A stretch of 27,907 nt of DNA. Origin: an uncultured Oscillibacter sp. Lineage in GTDB: Bacteria; Bacillota; Clostridia; Oscillospirales; Oscillospiraceae. Shown here in pieces: positions 14,872 through 20,868 of the stretch. Each line of letters starts with the position of its first letter. Position 1 is the stretch's first letter. The DNA lies in NCBI GenBank assembly GCA_910583695.1, contig CAJTZL010000042.1, positions 1 through 27,907 on the forward strand, given 5' to 3'. A model generated the notes under the pieces. That model was not told the DNA's origin, did no database searches, and worked only from the letters and a program-made list of their open reading frames with translations. Position numbers and translations under genes: made by a program.

Positions 14872-16038
14872 TCAGCCGATGACCCGGACCCGGATGACGT
14901 TGGACAGGCGCTTCAGGTCCTCCAGGACGGTGGGCTCCACCGGCGTCCCCAGGTCCACCAGCGTATAGGCGTAATCCCCCTTGCTCTTGTTGCTCAGGTT
15001 TTCCACATTCACGCCGTCCCGGCTGAGGAGGGCGGTGATGCTGGCCAGCATGGCGGGGATGTTTTTGTGAAGGACGCAGAGCCGCTGGGCGCCGCTCCGG
15101 TCCAGGTACACATCGGGGAGGTTCACGGAGTTCCGGATGTTCCCGTTCTCCAGGTAGTCCCGCAGCTCCTCCGCCGCCATGACGGCGCAGTTCTGCTCGC
15201 TCTCCGGGGTGGAGGCCCCCAGGTGGGGCATGGCGATGACATGGGGATTCGCCACCAGCTTGTTGTTTGGGAAGTCGGTGACGTAGGCCGTCACCTTCCC
15301 GGCGTCCAGGGCGGCCAGCAGAGCCTCGTCGTCCACCACGCCTCCCCGGGCCAGATTGATCAGCCGCACGCCGGGCTTCATGGCGGCCAGGGCCTCCTGG
15401 CCGATCATATGGCGGGTTTTCTCGTTGAAGTGAACGTGGGCGGTGATGTAGTCCGCCTTTTTATAGAGCTCGCTCACATCCCGGACCACATGAACATGGC
15501 GGTCCAGCCGCAGTGCCGCGTCCACGGAGAGGAAGGGGTCGTAGCCATACACGTCCATCCCCAGGTCCAGGGCCACGTTGGCCACCAGAGCGCCGATGGC
15601 CCCCAGGCCGATGACCCCCAGGGCCTTCCGGTAGAGCTCCGGGCCCACGAAGGCGGACTTGCCCTTTTCCACCACCGTCTCCACCTCCACGCCGGAGGCC
15701 GCCTGATTCTTCACCCAGCGCACCGCGCCGGTGACGTCCCGGGAGGAGATCAGCATGGCGCAGAGGACCAGCTCCTTCACCGCATTGGCATTGGCCCCGG
15801 GCGTGGAAAAGACGGCGATGCCGTTTTCCGAGCAGCGGTCCAGGGGGATGTTGTTCACACCCACGCCCGCTCGGGCAATGGCCAGCAGGCTGTCCGGGAA
15901 GGCGTACTCCAGCAGATTGGCGGAGCGGACCAGGATGCCCTCCTCCTCCGTCACGTCCTCCCCCACCAGATAGTGGGCAGGGTCCAAGCGCTCCAGCCCC
16001 TGGGGGGCAATCTTGTTCAGTGTCTTGATACGATACAT
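14872..16038 (-). CDS. serA: D-3-phosphoglycerate dehydrogenase
   Basis: A 388-residue NAD-dependent 2-hydroxyacid dehydrogenase catalysing the first step of serine synthesis. The NAD-binding GLGAIG is at 144-149, catalytic Arg231 in NLARGGVVDDEAL, and catalytic His272 in PHLGASTPESEQN; the substrate domain wraps around both ends. A single ACT domain (about 318-388, starting LCVLHKNIPAML) is the likely serine-feedback site. This is the short form, without the intervening domain of the ~530-residue type. GGAGG eight bases upstream selects the ATG at 16038 over an in-frame ATG 27 bases earlier. No serC is adjacent. Promoter at 16106-16134. Confidence 0.94.
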   Translation of the reverse strand: MYRIKTLNKIAPQGLERLDPAHYLVGEDVTEEEGILVRSANLLEYAFPDSLLAIARAGVGVNNIPLDRCSENGIAVFSTPGANANAVKELVLCAMLISSRDVTGAVRWVKNQAASGVEVETVVEKGKSAFVGPELYRKALGVIGLGAIGALVANVALDLGMDVYGYDPFLSVDAALRLDRHVHVVRDVSELYKKADYITAHVHFNEKTRHMIGQEALAAMKPGVRLINLARGGVVDDEALLAALDAGKVTAYVTDFPNNKLVANPHVIAMPHLGASTPESEQNCAVMAAEELRDYLENGNIRNSVNLPDVYLDRSGAQRLCVLHKNIPAMLASITALLSRDGVNVENLSNKSKGDYAYTLVDLGTPVEPTVLEDLKRLSNVIRVRVIG

Positions 16039-16105
16039 GGAAAACCTCCGGTCAAACGAGATCATGCTTTCTCAGCGGGAAGCCCGCCGGGCGGGTTCCG
16101 GTTCT

Positions 16106-16134
16106 AGTATAGCCCCCTTTTTCTCCGGGGGCAA
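16106..16134 (-). promoter_or_regulatory. Promoter of serA
   Basis: On the minus strand: -35 TTGCCC (16134-16129), a 17-base spacer, -10 TATACT (16111-16106). It lies about 70 bases upstream of the serA ATG. Confidence 0.72.
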
Positions 16135-16177
16135 GTGTCATTTCCACAGTATTTTCCCCTCCTTGTTGCTTTTGCCA

Positions 16178-16206
16178 TGGAGTTTTCCCAGAGAGGCGCT
16201 TATACT
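16178..16206 (+). promoter_or_regulatory. Weak putative promoter of the 126-residue protein
   Basis: The -10 TATACT (16201-16206) is good; the hexamer 17 bases upstream (TGGAGT) is poor, and a better TTGCCA lies too far away (23 bases). The start codon is about 30 bases downstream. Confidence 0.4.
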
Positions 16207-16237
16207 GAACAAAATTATTGCTTTGGGAGGTCACACC

Positions 16238-16618
16238 ATGGCGATTTTCACACCGAGGCCCCTCGCCCGGTCCTGCCCGCTGGAGGACCCCGCCGGGGAC
16301 TGCAAAACCGCCCGCCGGGCGGAGCAGTACCGCTTCAGCAAACAGGCCGTCTACTTCCCCGCCTTTCCCGGCACCCAGTACCTCTCCTTCGCCGCCCTGA
16401 CAAAGGCCCTGACCCGGAATACCAGCCTGCCCCTGACGGGCTGCTGCGGCAAGGCCCTGCCGGTGACCCGCCTGCGGCTGTACTATGACGGCGGGGAGTT
16501 TTATCAGGACTTCACCTTTGAAAAGCTGGCCAACGCCAACGAGGTCCTGGACGCCATCGCCGCCGCCCGGCCGGAGCTTCCCCTGGAACGGGAGGAACGG
16601 CCCCAGACCGCCATCTAA
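16238..16618 (+). CDS. Small soluble protein of unknown function
   Basis: A 126-residue protein with no TM segment or signal peptide. Visible marks are an N-terminal TPRPLARSCPLEDPAGDC, the aromatic stretch YFPAFPGTQYLSF (about 45-57), and TGCCGKALPVTRLRLYY (about 68-84) with paired cysteines; with the N-terminal Cys residues these could bind a metal, which is only a possibility. I do not recognise a named family. GGGAGG seven bases before the ATG is a strong ribosome binding site. Its TAA stop is part of a CTAA that also follows the MITE-like element beginning at the next base. Confidence 0.75.
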   Translation: MAIFTPRPLARSCPLEDPAGDCKTARRAEQYRFSKQAVYFPAFPGTQYLSFAALTKALTRNTSLPLTGCCGKALPVTRLRLYYDGGEFYQDFTFEKLANANEVLDAIAAARPELPLEREERPQTAI

Positions 16619-16778
16619 AGCAGTTCCCAAAAATACTGAGAAAAGTTTGGCGGTCCAGGTCCAGAGGCCGCATAGCTGCGTCGTCGTCCTTGACGGGCGT
16701 CAGCCCGCCTGCGTCCTTCGCCTTGCTCTTCGGCCTCTGTCCTCGCCTCCTTTTTTCTCATGATTTCTGGGAACTGCT
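16619..16778. mobile_element. 160-bp MITE-like element with 26-bp inverted terminal repeats
   Basis: The ends (16619-16644 and 16753-16778) are inverted repeats identical at 23 of 26 positions and start AGCAGTTCCCA. A second pair, CAGAGGCCG/CGGCCTCTG (16662-16670 and 16731-16739), and a central CGGGC/GCCCG hairpin (16694-16707) make the element an imperfect long palindrome. CTAA flanks it on both sides (16615-16618 and 16779-16782), a likely 4-bp target duplication. No transposase is encoded, so it would have to move in trans. The left duplication contains the stop codon of the preceding gene. Confidence 0.75.
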
Positions 16779-16781
16779 CTA

Positions 16782-16801
16782 AGGCGCCGGAAACGGCGCT
16801 T
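16782..16801 (+). terminator. Small hairpin beyond the MITE-like element
   Basis: AGGCGCCG (16782-16789) pairs with CGGCGCTT (16794-16801, one G-U pair) around GAAA. Without the MITE-like element this hairpin would directly follow the stop codon of the 126-residue protein, so it may be that gene's displaced terminator (inference). Confidence 0.4.
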
Positions 16802-16916
16802 CCCCCTGCATGGTCTTCCGCGCATCCCTTCCCCTTCGTTCTTTCCGTCCCTTCCGCAAGGAGGATCAAGCTCTCTTTTGAACAGCCCCCCTCTGCGGAG
16901 ATGGGACAACCGACGT

Positions 16917-16947
16917 GCGCCGGAGGTCATACCTCCGGCGCTTTTTT
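16917..16947 (+). terminator. Strong intrinsic terminator
   Basis: An 11-bp perfect stem GCGCCGGAGGT/ACCTCCGGCGC (16917-16927 and 16931-16941) with a CAT loop and six T residues (16942-16947). It shields the MerR gene from upstream transcription. No gene is visible between 16802 and 16916, so it probably ends the transcript of the 126-residue protein. Confidence 0.88.
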
Positions 16948-16978
16948 CGGTCTTTTTCGGAAATTTACAAAATACCTC

Positions 16979-17009
16979 TTGACCTTCCCCCTGCTGGAAG
17001 GTGTATCAT
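16979..17009 (+). promoter_or_regulatory. MerR-type promoter/operator
   Basis: -35 TTGACC (16979-16984) and -10 TATCAT (17004-17009) are separated by 19 bases, the over-long spacing typical of MerR-activated promoters. Within the spacer region lies a perfect 7-bp dyad, ACCTTCC (16982-16988) and GGAAGGT (16996-17002), seven bases apart. The layout resembles CueR/MerR sites. It implies autoregulation of the following gene. Confidence 0.8.
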
Positions 17010-17034
17010 GAGCCCAGAAATTGAGGTGAGGGAC

Positions 17035-17685
17035 GTGAAAATCAACGAGGTGGAGGCCCTGGTGGGCATCACCCGGAAGAACATCCGCTTTTATGAGGCC
17101 GAGGGCCTCCTGGCCCCCCGGCGGAACAGCGAAAACGGCTACCGGGACTACGGTGAGGCCGAGGTCAGCGTCTTGCTCCAGATCAAGCTGCTGCGGAAGC
17201 TGGGCGTGCCTTTGGAGGAGATCCGCCGAATGCAGAGCGGGGCCCACACCGTGGGAGACGGCATGCGCCGCCATCTGGTTTCCCTGGAGCGGGACCGGGA
17301 CAACCTGGAGCAGGCCATCCGCCTCTGCGCCGGGCTGACGGACCGGCAGGAGCGGCTGGGGGATCTGGACGCCGGGAGCATTTTAAAGGAGATGGAGGTC
17401 ATGGAGCAGAGCGGCGCCACGTTCCAGAACAAGCAGCGGCAGGATGTCCGCATCCGCTATGTGGCCCCGGTGGTCATCACCGTGCTGATGCTGCTTTTAA
17501 TGGGAGGCATCGCGGGGCTGATTCTCTGGCTCACCGCCCTGAGCGCCGAGGAATCGCCCCCGGCCTTCATGCTGGCGATTATCGCCCTGGTGCCTCTGGT
17601 GATCAGCGGCGGCGTAGTGCTGGCGCTGGTCCAGCGGATTCGGGAAATCGGGAGAGGAGAGATTGACGATGCGAAAAGCTACTAA
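17035..17685 (+). CDS. MerR-family regulator with two C-terminal TM helices
   Basis: A 216-residue protein. The winged-helix MerR domain is at 2-70 (KINEVEALVGITRKNIRFYE, then RRNSENGYRDY), a coiled-coil-like segment at 80-135, and two TM helices at about 143-168 and 176-200, ending in the tail QRIREIGRGEIDDAKSY. No effector-binding domain or metal-binding cysteine pair is seen, so the signal may come through the membrane part. An ATG at 17008 overlaps the promoter -10 and would be leaderless; a GTG at 17035 with GAGGTGAGGG upstream is chosen. It overlaps the next gene by 17 bases. The target should be its own operator at 16979-17009. Confidence 0.85.
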   Translation: MKINEVEALVGITRKNIRFYEAEGLLAPRRNSENGYRDYGEAEVSVLLQIKLLRKLGVPLEEIRRMQSGAHTVGDGMRRHLVSLERDRDNLEQAIRLCAGLTDRQERLGDLDAGSILKEMEVMEQSGATFQNKQRQDVRIRYVAPVVITVLMLLLMGGIAGLILWLTALSAEESPPAFMLAIIALVPLVISGGVVLALVQRIREIGRGEIDDAKSY

Positions 17686-17929
17686 AAAGAAGATCGCCCC
17701 CATTGTCATCACTGCGGCGGTGGTGCTGTACGTCGGGCCCCTGGTCCTTCTGCTTCTGGCGTCCATGGGCAGCCTCTTTGAAGGGGCGGAGCCGGTTTTC
17801 TTCCCGCTGGCCTTTCTGGCGGGCTACCTGCTTCTGGGCGGCGCGGTCATCGTGGGGGTCATCAAGGCCCTGCTCCAGCGGCTGGACGAGATCGACGGCG
17901 GCGAGGAGGAGGAGGCCGGCCGGTATTGA
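17669..17929 (+). CDS. Small two-TM membrane protein with EIxGGE tail
   Basis: An 86-residue protein with a Lys/Arg-rich N-terminus, two TM helices (about 10-33 and 43-68) and the C-terminal tail LQRLDEIDGGEEEEAGRY. That tail matches the end of the MerR regulator just upstream and of the small protein at 18910-19173. GAGGAGA eight bases before the ATG marks the start; the gene overlaps the regulator by 17 bases, so they should be cotranslated. It may partner with the membrane part of the regulator (inference). No enzymatic motif. Confidence 0.8.
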   Translation: MRKATKKKIAPIVITAAVVLYVGPLVLLLLASMGSLFEGAEPVFFPLAFLAGYLLLGGAVIVGVIKALLQRLDEIDGGEEEEAGRY

Positions 17930-17933
17930 GGGC

Positions 17934-17967
17934 AAAAAAGCGGGACGCCTTTTAAAAAGCGCCCCGC
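17934..17967 (-). terminator. Terminator of the PilZ gene
   Basis: Read on the minus strand, a GC-rich imperfect stem (17967-17954 with 17953-17940) is followed by six T residues (17939-17934). It is 26 bases past the PilZ stop codon. Confidence 0.75.
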
Positions 17968-17993
17968 CGGGAAGCCGTGCATGACCGGGAAGA

Positions 17994-18731
17994 TTACCAG
18001 TGCCCCTCCTCAGAGCGGCTGTGCTCCCGCCGGTTGCCAAGCTGCATGTTGAAGAGAACCTTGGTCAGGGAGTTGATCTCATCCCGTTTCAGCTGGGCGA
18101 AGAGGACGCCGCAGCGGAACTCATTGGGCCCGCACTCCACCACCCGGATGATCTCGCCGATGAAATCCATGGCGACGTAGTCCTCCAGCTTGACCTTGAG
18201 GCGCAGCACCTCTCCCTCTCCGTGGAGATACTCCGAGGTGAAGCAGCAGCCGCCGGTGCTGATATCCACCAGCCGGCACTCCTCCGGCCGCTCGAAGCGC
18301 TCGTCGTTCATGTAGTATATGGAGATGGGAACGTTGTTCACCGCCAGGCGGAAGGTATCCCGGTGGTTCTCGTGAACCTCCGGCTCCAAGTCCTTCAGCC
18401 GCATCTGGATGCGGGAAGACTCCTCCACGGTGGCCCGGAGGTAGAACTGGTTCATCTTGTTGTCGCAGCCCCGCACAAACACCGTGCTCCCGGGTTCGCA
18501 GACCTTGAAGGACAACCCGCCGGGATGGCGACCCATGGTGAGCTCCGTGCCGCCGTGCTCCGTAATCAGGCCGGTGTTCAGCACCCGGCCGGTTTTTTCC
18601 ACAATCTCAATGGGCATTTCCCTGCACATTTCAGGGAAGCCCTGGTTCGTTTCTTCCAGCGCCGGTTCCGTTGGCGCCGGGAGGTAAGCCTCAAGGTCCT
18701 GGTCCCGGTTGAAAAACGAAAAGATACCCAT
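17994..18731 (-). CDS. PilZ-domain protein (YcgR-like)
   Basis: A 245-residue cytoplasmic protein. The N-terminal half (about 35-118) looks like the YcgR-N beta domain. The C-terminal PilZ domain carries both c-di-GMP signatures: RxxxR as Arg124-DTF-Arg128, and D/NxSxxG as Asp156-ISTG. Proteins of this layout bind cyclic di-GMP and act on flagellar motors, pili or polysaccharide export; which applies here is not visible. AGGTGG precedes the ATG. It has its own promoter (18816-18844) and terminator, and sits on the opposite strand between two gene groups that share the two-TM tail module. Confidence 0.9.
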   Translation of the reverse strand: MGIFSFFNRDQDLEAYLPAPTEPALEETNQGFPEMCREMPIEIVEKTGRVLNTGLITEHGGTELTMGRHPGGLSFKVCEPGSTVFVRGCDNKMNQFYLRATVEESSRIQMRLKDLEPEVHENHRDTFRLAVNNVPISIYYMNDERFERPEECRLVDISTGGCCFTSEYLHGEGEVLRLKVKLEDYVAMDFIGEIIRVVECGPNEFRCGVLFAQLKRDEINSLTKVLFNMQLGNRREHSRSEEGHW

Positions 18732-18815
18732 ACCGCACCACCTGTATCAATTATTTGAAAGCCTATGCCGGTCCGGCCGGAGACGATTTTCCGGTTTGAT
18801 CGCCGCTTACTGGGC

Positions 18816-18844
18816 ATTATAGCATAAAACCATCCCCACCGCAA
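18816..18844 (-). promoter_or_regulatory. Promoter of the PilZ gene
   Basis: On the minus strand: -35 TTGCGG (18844-18839), a 17-base spacer, and a consensus -10 TATAAT (18821-18816) preceded by TGC (extended -10). Confidence 0.75.
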
Positions 18845-18909
18845 GCCCCTCCCCATTTTTACGGAGGAGGGAGGCATCTCCTTATTTTATGAGGAAGGGA
18901 GGGACCGTT

Positions 18910-19173
18910 GTGACGGTCTCCATGAAATCCCAAAGACGCCGCCTGCGGCGTCAGGCCGTGCTGGATGTCACCATGTTCATCCTGTTTCAGGCGGCCTGCG
19001 GGGCCCTCTTGGCCGCGCTGTGTTTTATCCCGGACCTGCCCAGGTGGGCTTTCCGGCTTTTCGCCGCCCTGGCGGGCGCCTGCGGACTGCCGGTCATCCC
19101 CGCCCTGGTGGTGTTAAAAGAACGTTTTCAAGAAATTGAAGGAGGAGAATCAGATGCTGCTGCTCAATATTGA
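18910..19173 (+). CDS. Small two-TM membrane protein with EIxGGE tail (second copy)
   Basis: An 87-residue protein with an Arg/Lys-rich N-terminus (KSQRRRLRRQ), two TM helices (about 21-43 and 48-70), and the tail LKERFQEIEGGESDAAAQY. Layout and tail match the 86-residue protein at 17669-17929 and the C-terminus of the MerR regulator. The GTG at 18910 is preferred because GGAGGG lies six bases upstream; ATGs at 18889 and 18922 are alternatives. It overlaps the YbjQ-family gene by 20 bases, so translation is coupled. Confidence 0.75.
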   Translation: MTVSMKSQRRRLRRQAVLDVTMFILFQAACGALLAALCFIPDLPRWAFRLFAALAGACGLPVIPALVVLKERFQEIEGGESDAAAQY

Positions 19174-19465
19174 CCATGTGCCCGGAAGGGAAATCGAGGC
19201 CCTGGGAATCGTGAAGGGGACGGTGGTCCAGTCTAAAAACTTCGGCAAGGACTTTATGGCCGGCATGAAAACCCTGGTGGGCGGTGAAATCGCGGGCTAT
19301 ACGGAGATGCTCAACGAGGCCCGCCAGATCGCCACAAAGCGCATGGTGGATGAGGCGCAGGCCCTGGGGGCCGATGCGGTGGTCAACGTGCGCTACGGCT
19401 CGTCGTCCGTGATGCAGGGGGCCGCCGAGGTGGTGGCCTACGGCACCGCGGTGAAGCTGGTATAA
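19154..19465 (+). CDS. YbjQ/UPF0145 family protein
   Basis: A 103-residue protein of the YbjQ_1 family (sometimes labelled heavy-metal-binding). Typical features are the start LNIDHVPGREIEALGIVKG, a GxVxxS strand, the helix EMLNEARQIATKRMVDEAQALGADAVV, and a closing strand VVAYGTAVKLV. Family members form small oligomeric rings; biochemical function is not established. AAGGAGGAG six bases before the ATG sets the start. It overlaps the upstream two-TM gene by 20 bases and the downstream hydrolase gene by one base (TAATG), so the three genes form a tight operon. Confidence 0.93.
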   Translation: MLLLNIDHVPGREIEALGIVKGTVVQSKNFGKDFMAGMKTLVGGEIAGYTEMLNEARQIATKRMVDEAQALGADAVVNVRYGSSSVMQGAAEVVAYGTAVKLV

Positions 19466-20175
19466 TGCAAGTCACCTTTTTGGACCACAGCGGCTTTCTG
19501 GTGGAGTCGGACTCCGCCGCGCTGCTGTTCGACTGGTGGAAGGGGGAGCTCCCGGCGCTCAGGCCGGGAATCCCCCTGTACATCTTTGCCAGCCATGTAC
19601 ACCCGGACCATTTCGACCCTCGGATATTCTCCCTGGACGACGGGTCCCGGGAGGTCCGTTTTGTCCTGGGCCACGATATCCGGCTGACTCCCCGGAATCT
19701 CAGCCGCTGGGGCGTCTCGCCGGAGACGGCGGAGACGTGCCGGAATCTCCGGGGCGGGGAGACGCTGGAGCTGCCCGGCGCCGGGGTGGAGGCCCTGCCC
19801 TCCACGGACGAAGGGGAGGCGTTTTTAGTGACGGTGGACGGGCGGACCGTCTTCCACGCCGGGGACCTGAACTGGTGGCACTGGAAGGGAGAGGACAAGG
19901 GCTGGAACCGGAACATGGAGGTCAACTTCAAGAAATACGCGGAGACGCTCCGGGGGCGGACCATTGATCTGGCGATGCTGCCCCTGGACCCCCGGCTGGG
20001 GGAGGCGGGCTTCTGGGGCCCGGCGTATTTCCTCGAAATCGCGGAGATTCGGCTCGTTTTGCCGATGCACCAGTGGGGGGAGTTTGACTTTACCAGGAAA
20101 TTTTTGGAAAAGTATCCCGCCTTTACAGACCGCATCGTGCCGGTGGAACGGGCCGGGCAGGTCTTCCAGTTCTGA
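19465..20175 (+). CDS. Metallo-beta-lactamase-fold hydrolase
   Basis: A 236-residue cytoplasmic MBL-fold protein, close in layout to the small UlaG-like hydrolases. The metal-binding HxHxDH motif is at His44-Val-His46-Pro-Asp48-His49, and later ligands lie in VFHAGDLNWWHW and LPMHQWGEFD. The sequence opens with a typical MQVTFLDHSGFLVE strand. The last positions are complete, so the enzyme is probably active, but the substrate is unknown. The start codon overlaps the YbjQ stop (TAATG), indicating translational coupling. Confidence 0.92.
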   Translation: MQVTFLDHSGFLVESDSAALLFDWWKGELPALRPGIPLYIFASHVHPDHFDPRIFSLDDGSREVRFVLGHDIRLTPRNLSRWGVSPETAETCRNLRGGETLELPGAGVEALPSTDEGEAFLVTVDGRTVFHAGDLNWWHWKGEDKGWNRNMEVNFKKYAETLRGRTIDLAMLPLDPRLGEAGFWGPAYFLEIAEIRLVLPMHQWGEFDFTRKFLEKYPAFTDRIVPVERAGQVFQF

Positions 20176-20245
20176 CAAGGGAAGGCCCTGCCCATCTGCC
20201 CGGCGCGGCTCAGAGCCGTATTCCATCATGAGGAGGTTATGCCCT

Positions 20246-20401
20246 ATGTACGCGGTTGAAATTGCCGGTCTGGTCCTTCTTTTCCTGGGAGTTTTCCTGC
20301 TGACCCGGCACGCGGACAGCCCGATGCTTATCGTCGGTTTGATCTGCGCCCTCATCGGCATCGTGCTCTCCAGAATCAGCCGGGCGAATCGGAGAAGGTA
20401 A
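20246..20401 (+). CDS. Small two-TM membrane protein, 51 residues
   Basis: A 51-residue hydrophobic peptide: helices at about 4-20 and 25-42 separated by a charged turn (RHADSP), with an Arg-rich tail (SRANRRR) that should stay inside. AGGAGG nine bases before the ATG is a strong ribosome binding site and a terminator follows the stop, which supports a real gene. It probably ends the YbjQ-hydrolase operon, 70 bases after the hydrolase. Function unknown. Confidence 0.7.
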   Translation: MYAVEIAGLVLLFLGVFLLTRHADSPMLIVGLICALIGIVLSRISRANRRR

Positions 20402-20418
20402 GCCCCACCTGCAAACAG

Positions 20419-20443
20419 GCGCCCCGCCGGAAAGGCGGGGCGC
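20419..20443. terminator. Bidirectional terminator between convergent genes
   Basis: A perfect 10-bp stem GCGCCCCGCC/GGCGGGGCGC (20419-20428 and 20434-20443) with TTCTTCATTT after it on the plus strand. It lies between the 51-residue gene and cdd. Confidence 0.75.
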
Positions 20444-20447
20444 TTCT

Positions 20448-20852
20448 TCATTTCTCTTCCTTCAGCAGATACTCCGGGCCGAAGCCGTGGGGCAGCAGCT
20501 CCCGGAGGGTTCGGGACAGCTCCTCTCCCTTGCCGTTGAGGCTGATGATCTCCATGTCCGGGGCGAACTCGTAGAGCACCTGACGACAGACGGCACAGGG
20601 AACACAGAAGTCCTCGCACCGGCCCGCCACGACAATGCGAACAAAGTCCCGGTGCCCCTCGCTGACGGCCTTGCCCACCGCCACGCGCTCAGCGCAGAGG
20701 GTGGGGGAATAGGCGGCGTTTTCCACGTTGCAGCCGGTAAAGACCGTGCCGTCGGAGCACTCCAGGGCCGCCCCCACGGGGAAGTGGGAGTAGGGGATGT
20801 AGGCCCGGTCCAGCATGGCCACGGCGGCGGCTTTCAATTCTTCTCTTGTCAT
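20448..20852 (-). CDS. cdd: Cytidine deaminase
   Basis: A 134-residue homotetrameric-type cytidine deaminase that converts cytidine and deoxycytidine to the uridine forms in pyrimidine salvage. Zinc ligands are Cys53 (in CAE, with catalytic Glu55) and Cys86/Cys89 in PCAVCRQ. The N-terminal YIPYSHFPVGAAL substrate loop is intact and the length is standard. AAAGGAG lies eight bases before the ATG. It follows the deacetylase lipoprotein gene by 16 bases and is probably cotranscribed; the pairing does not suggest a shared pathway. Confidence 0.96.
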   Translation of the reverse strand: MTREELKAAAVAMLDRAYIPYSHFPVGAALECSDGTVFTGCNVENAAYSPTLCAERVAVGKAVSEGHRDFVRIVVAGRCEDFCVPCAVCRQVLYEFAPDMEIISLNGKGEELSRTLRELLPHGFGPEYLLKEEK

Positions 20853-20868
20853 GGTGAAAACTCCTTTC

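Noticed and set aside
14851..16107. A 418-codon open frame on the plus strand
   Set aside because: Antisense to serA; no domain and no start signals.
17008..17010. ATG as start of the MerR regulator
   Set aside because: It overlaps the -10 of a convincing MerR-type promoter and would be upstream of the predicted transcription start; the GTG at 17035 has a ribosome binding site and fits the family N-terminus.
16760..17011. An 83-codon open frame between the MITE-like element and the MerR gene
   Set aside because: It crosses the strong intrinsic terminator at 16917-16947 and has no start signals.
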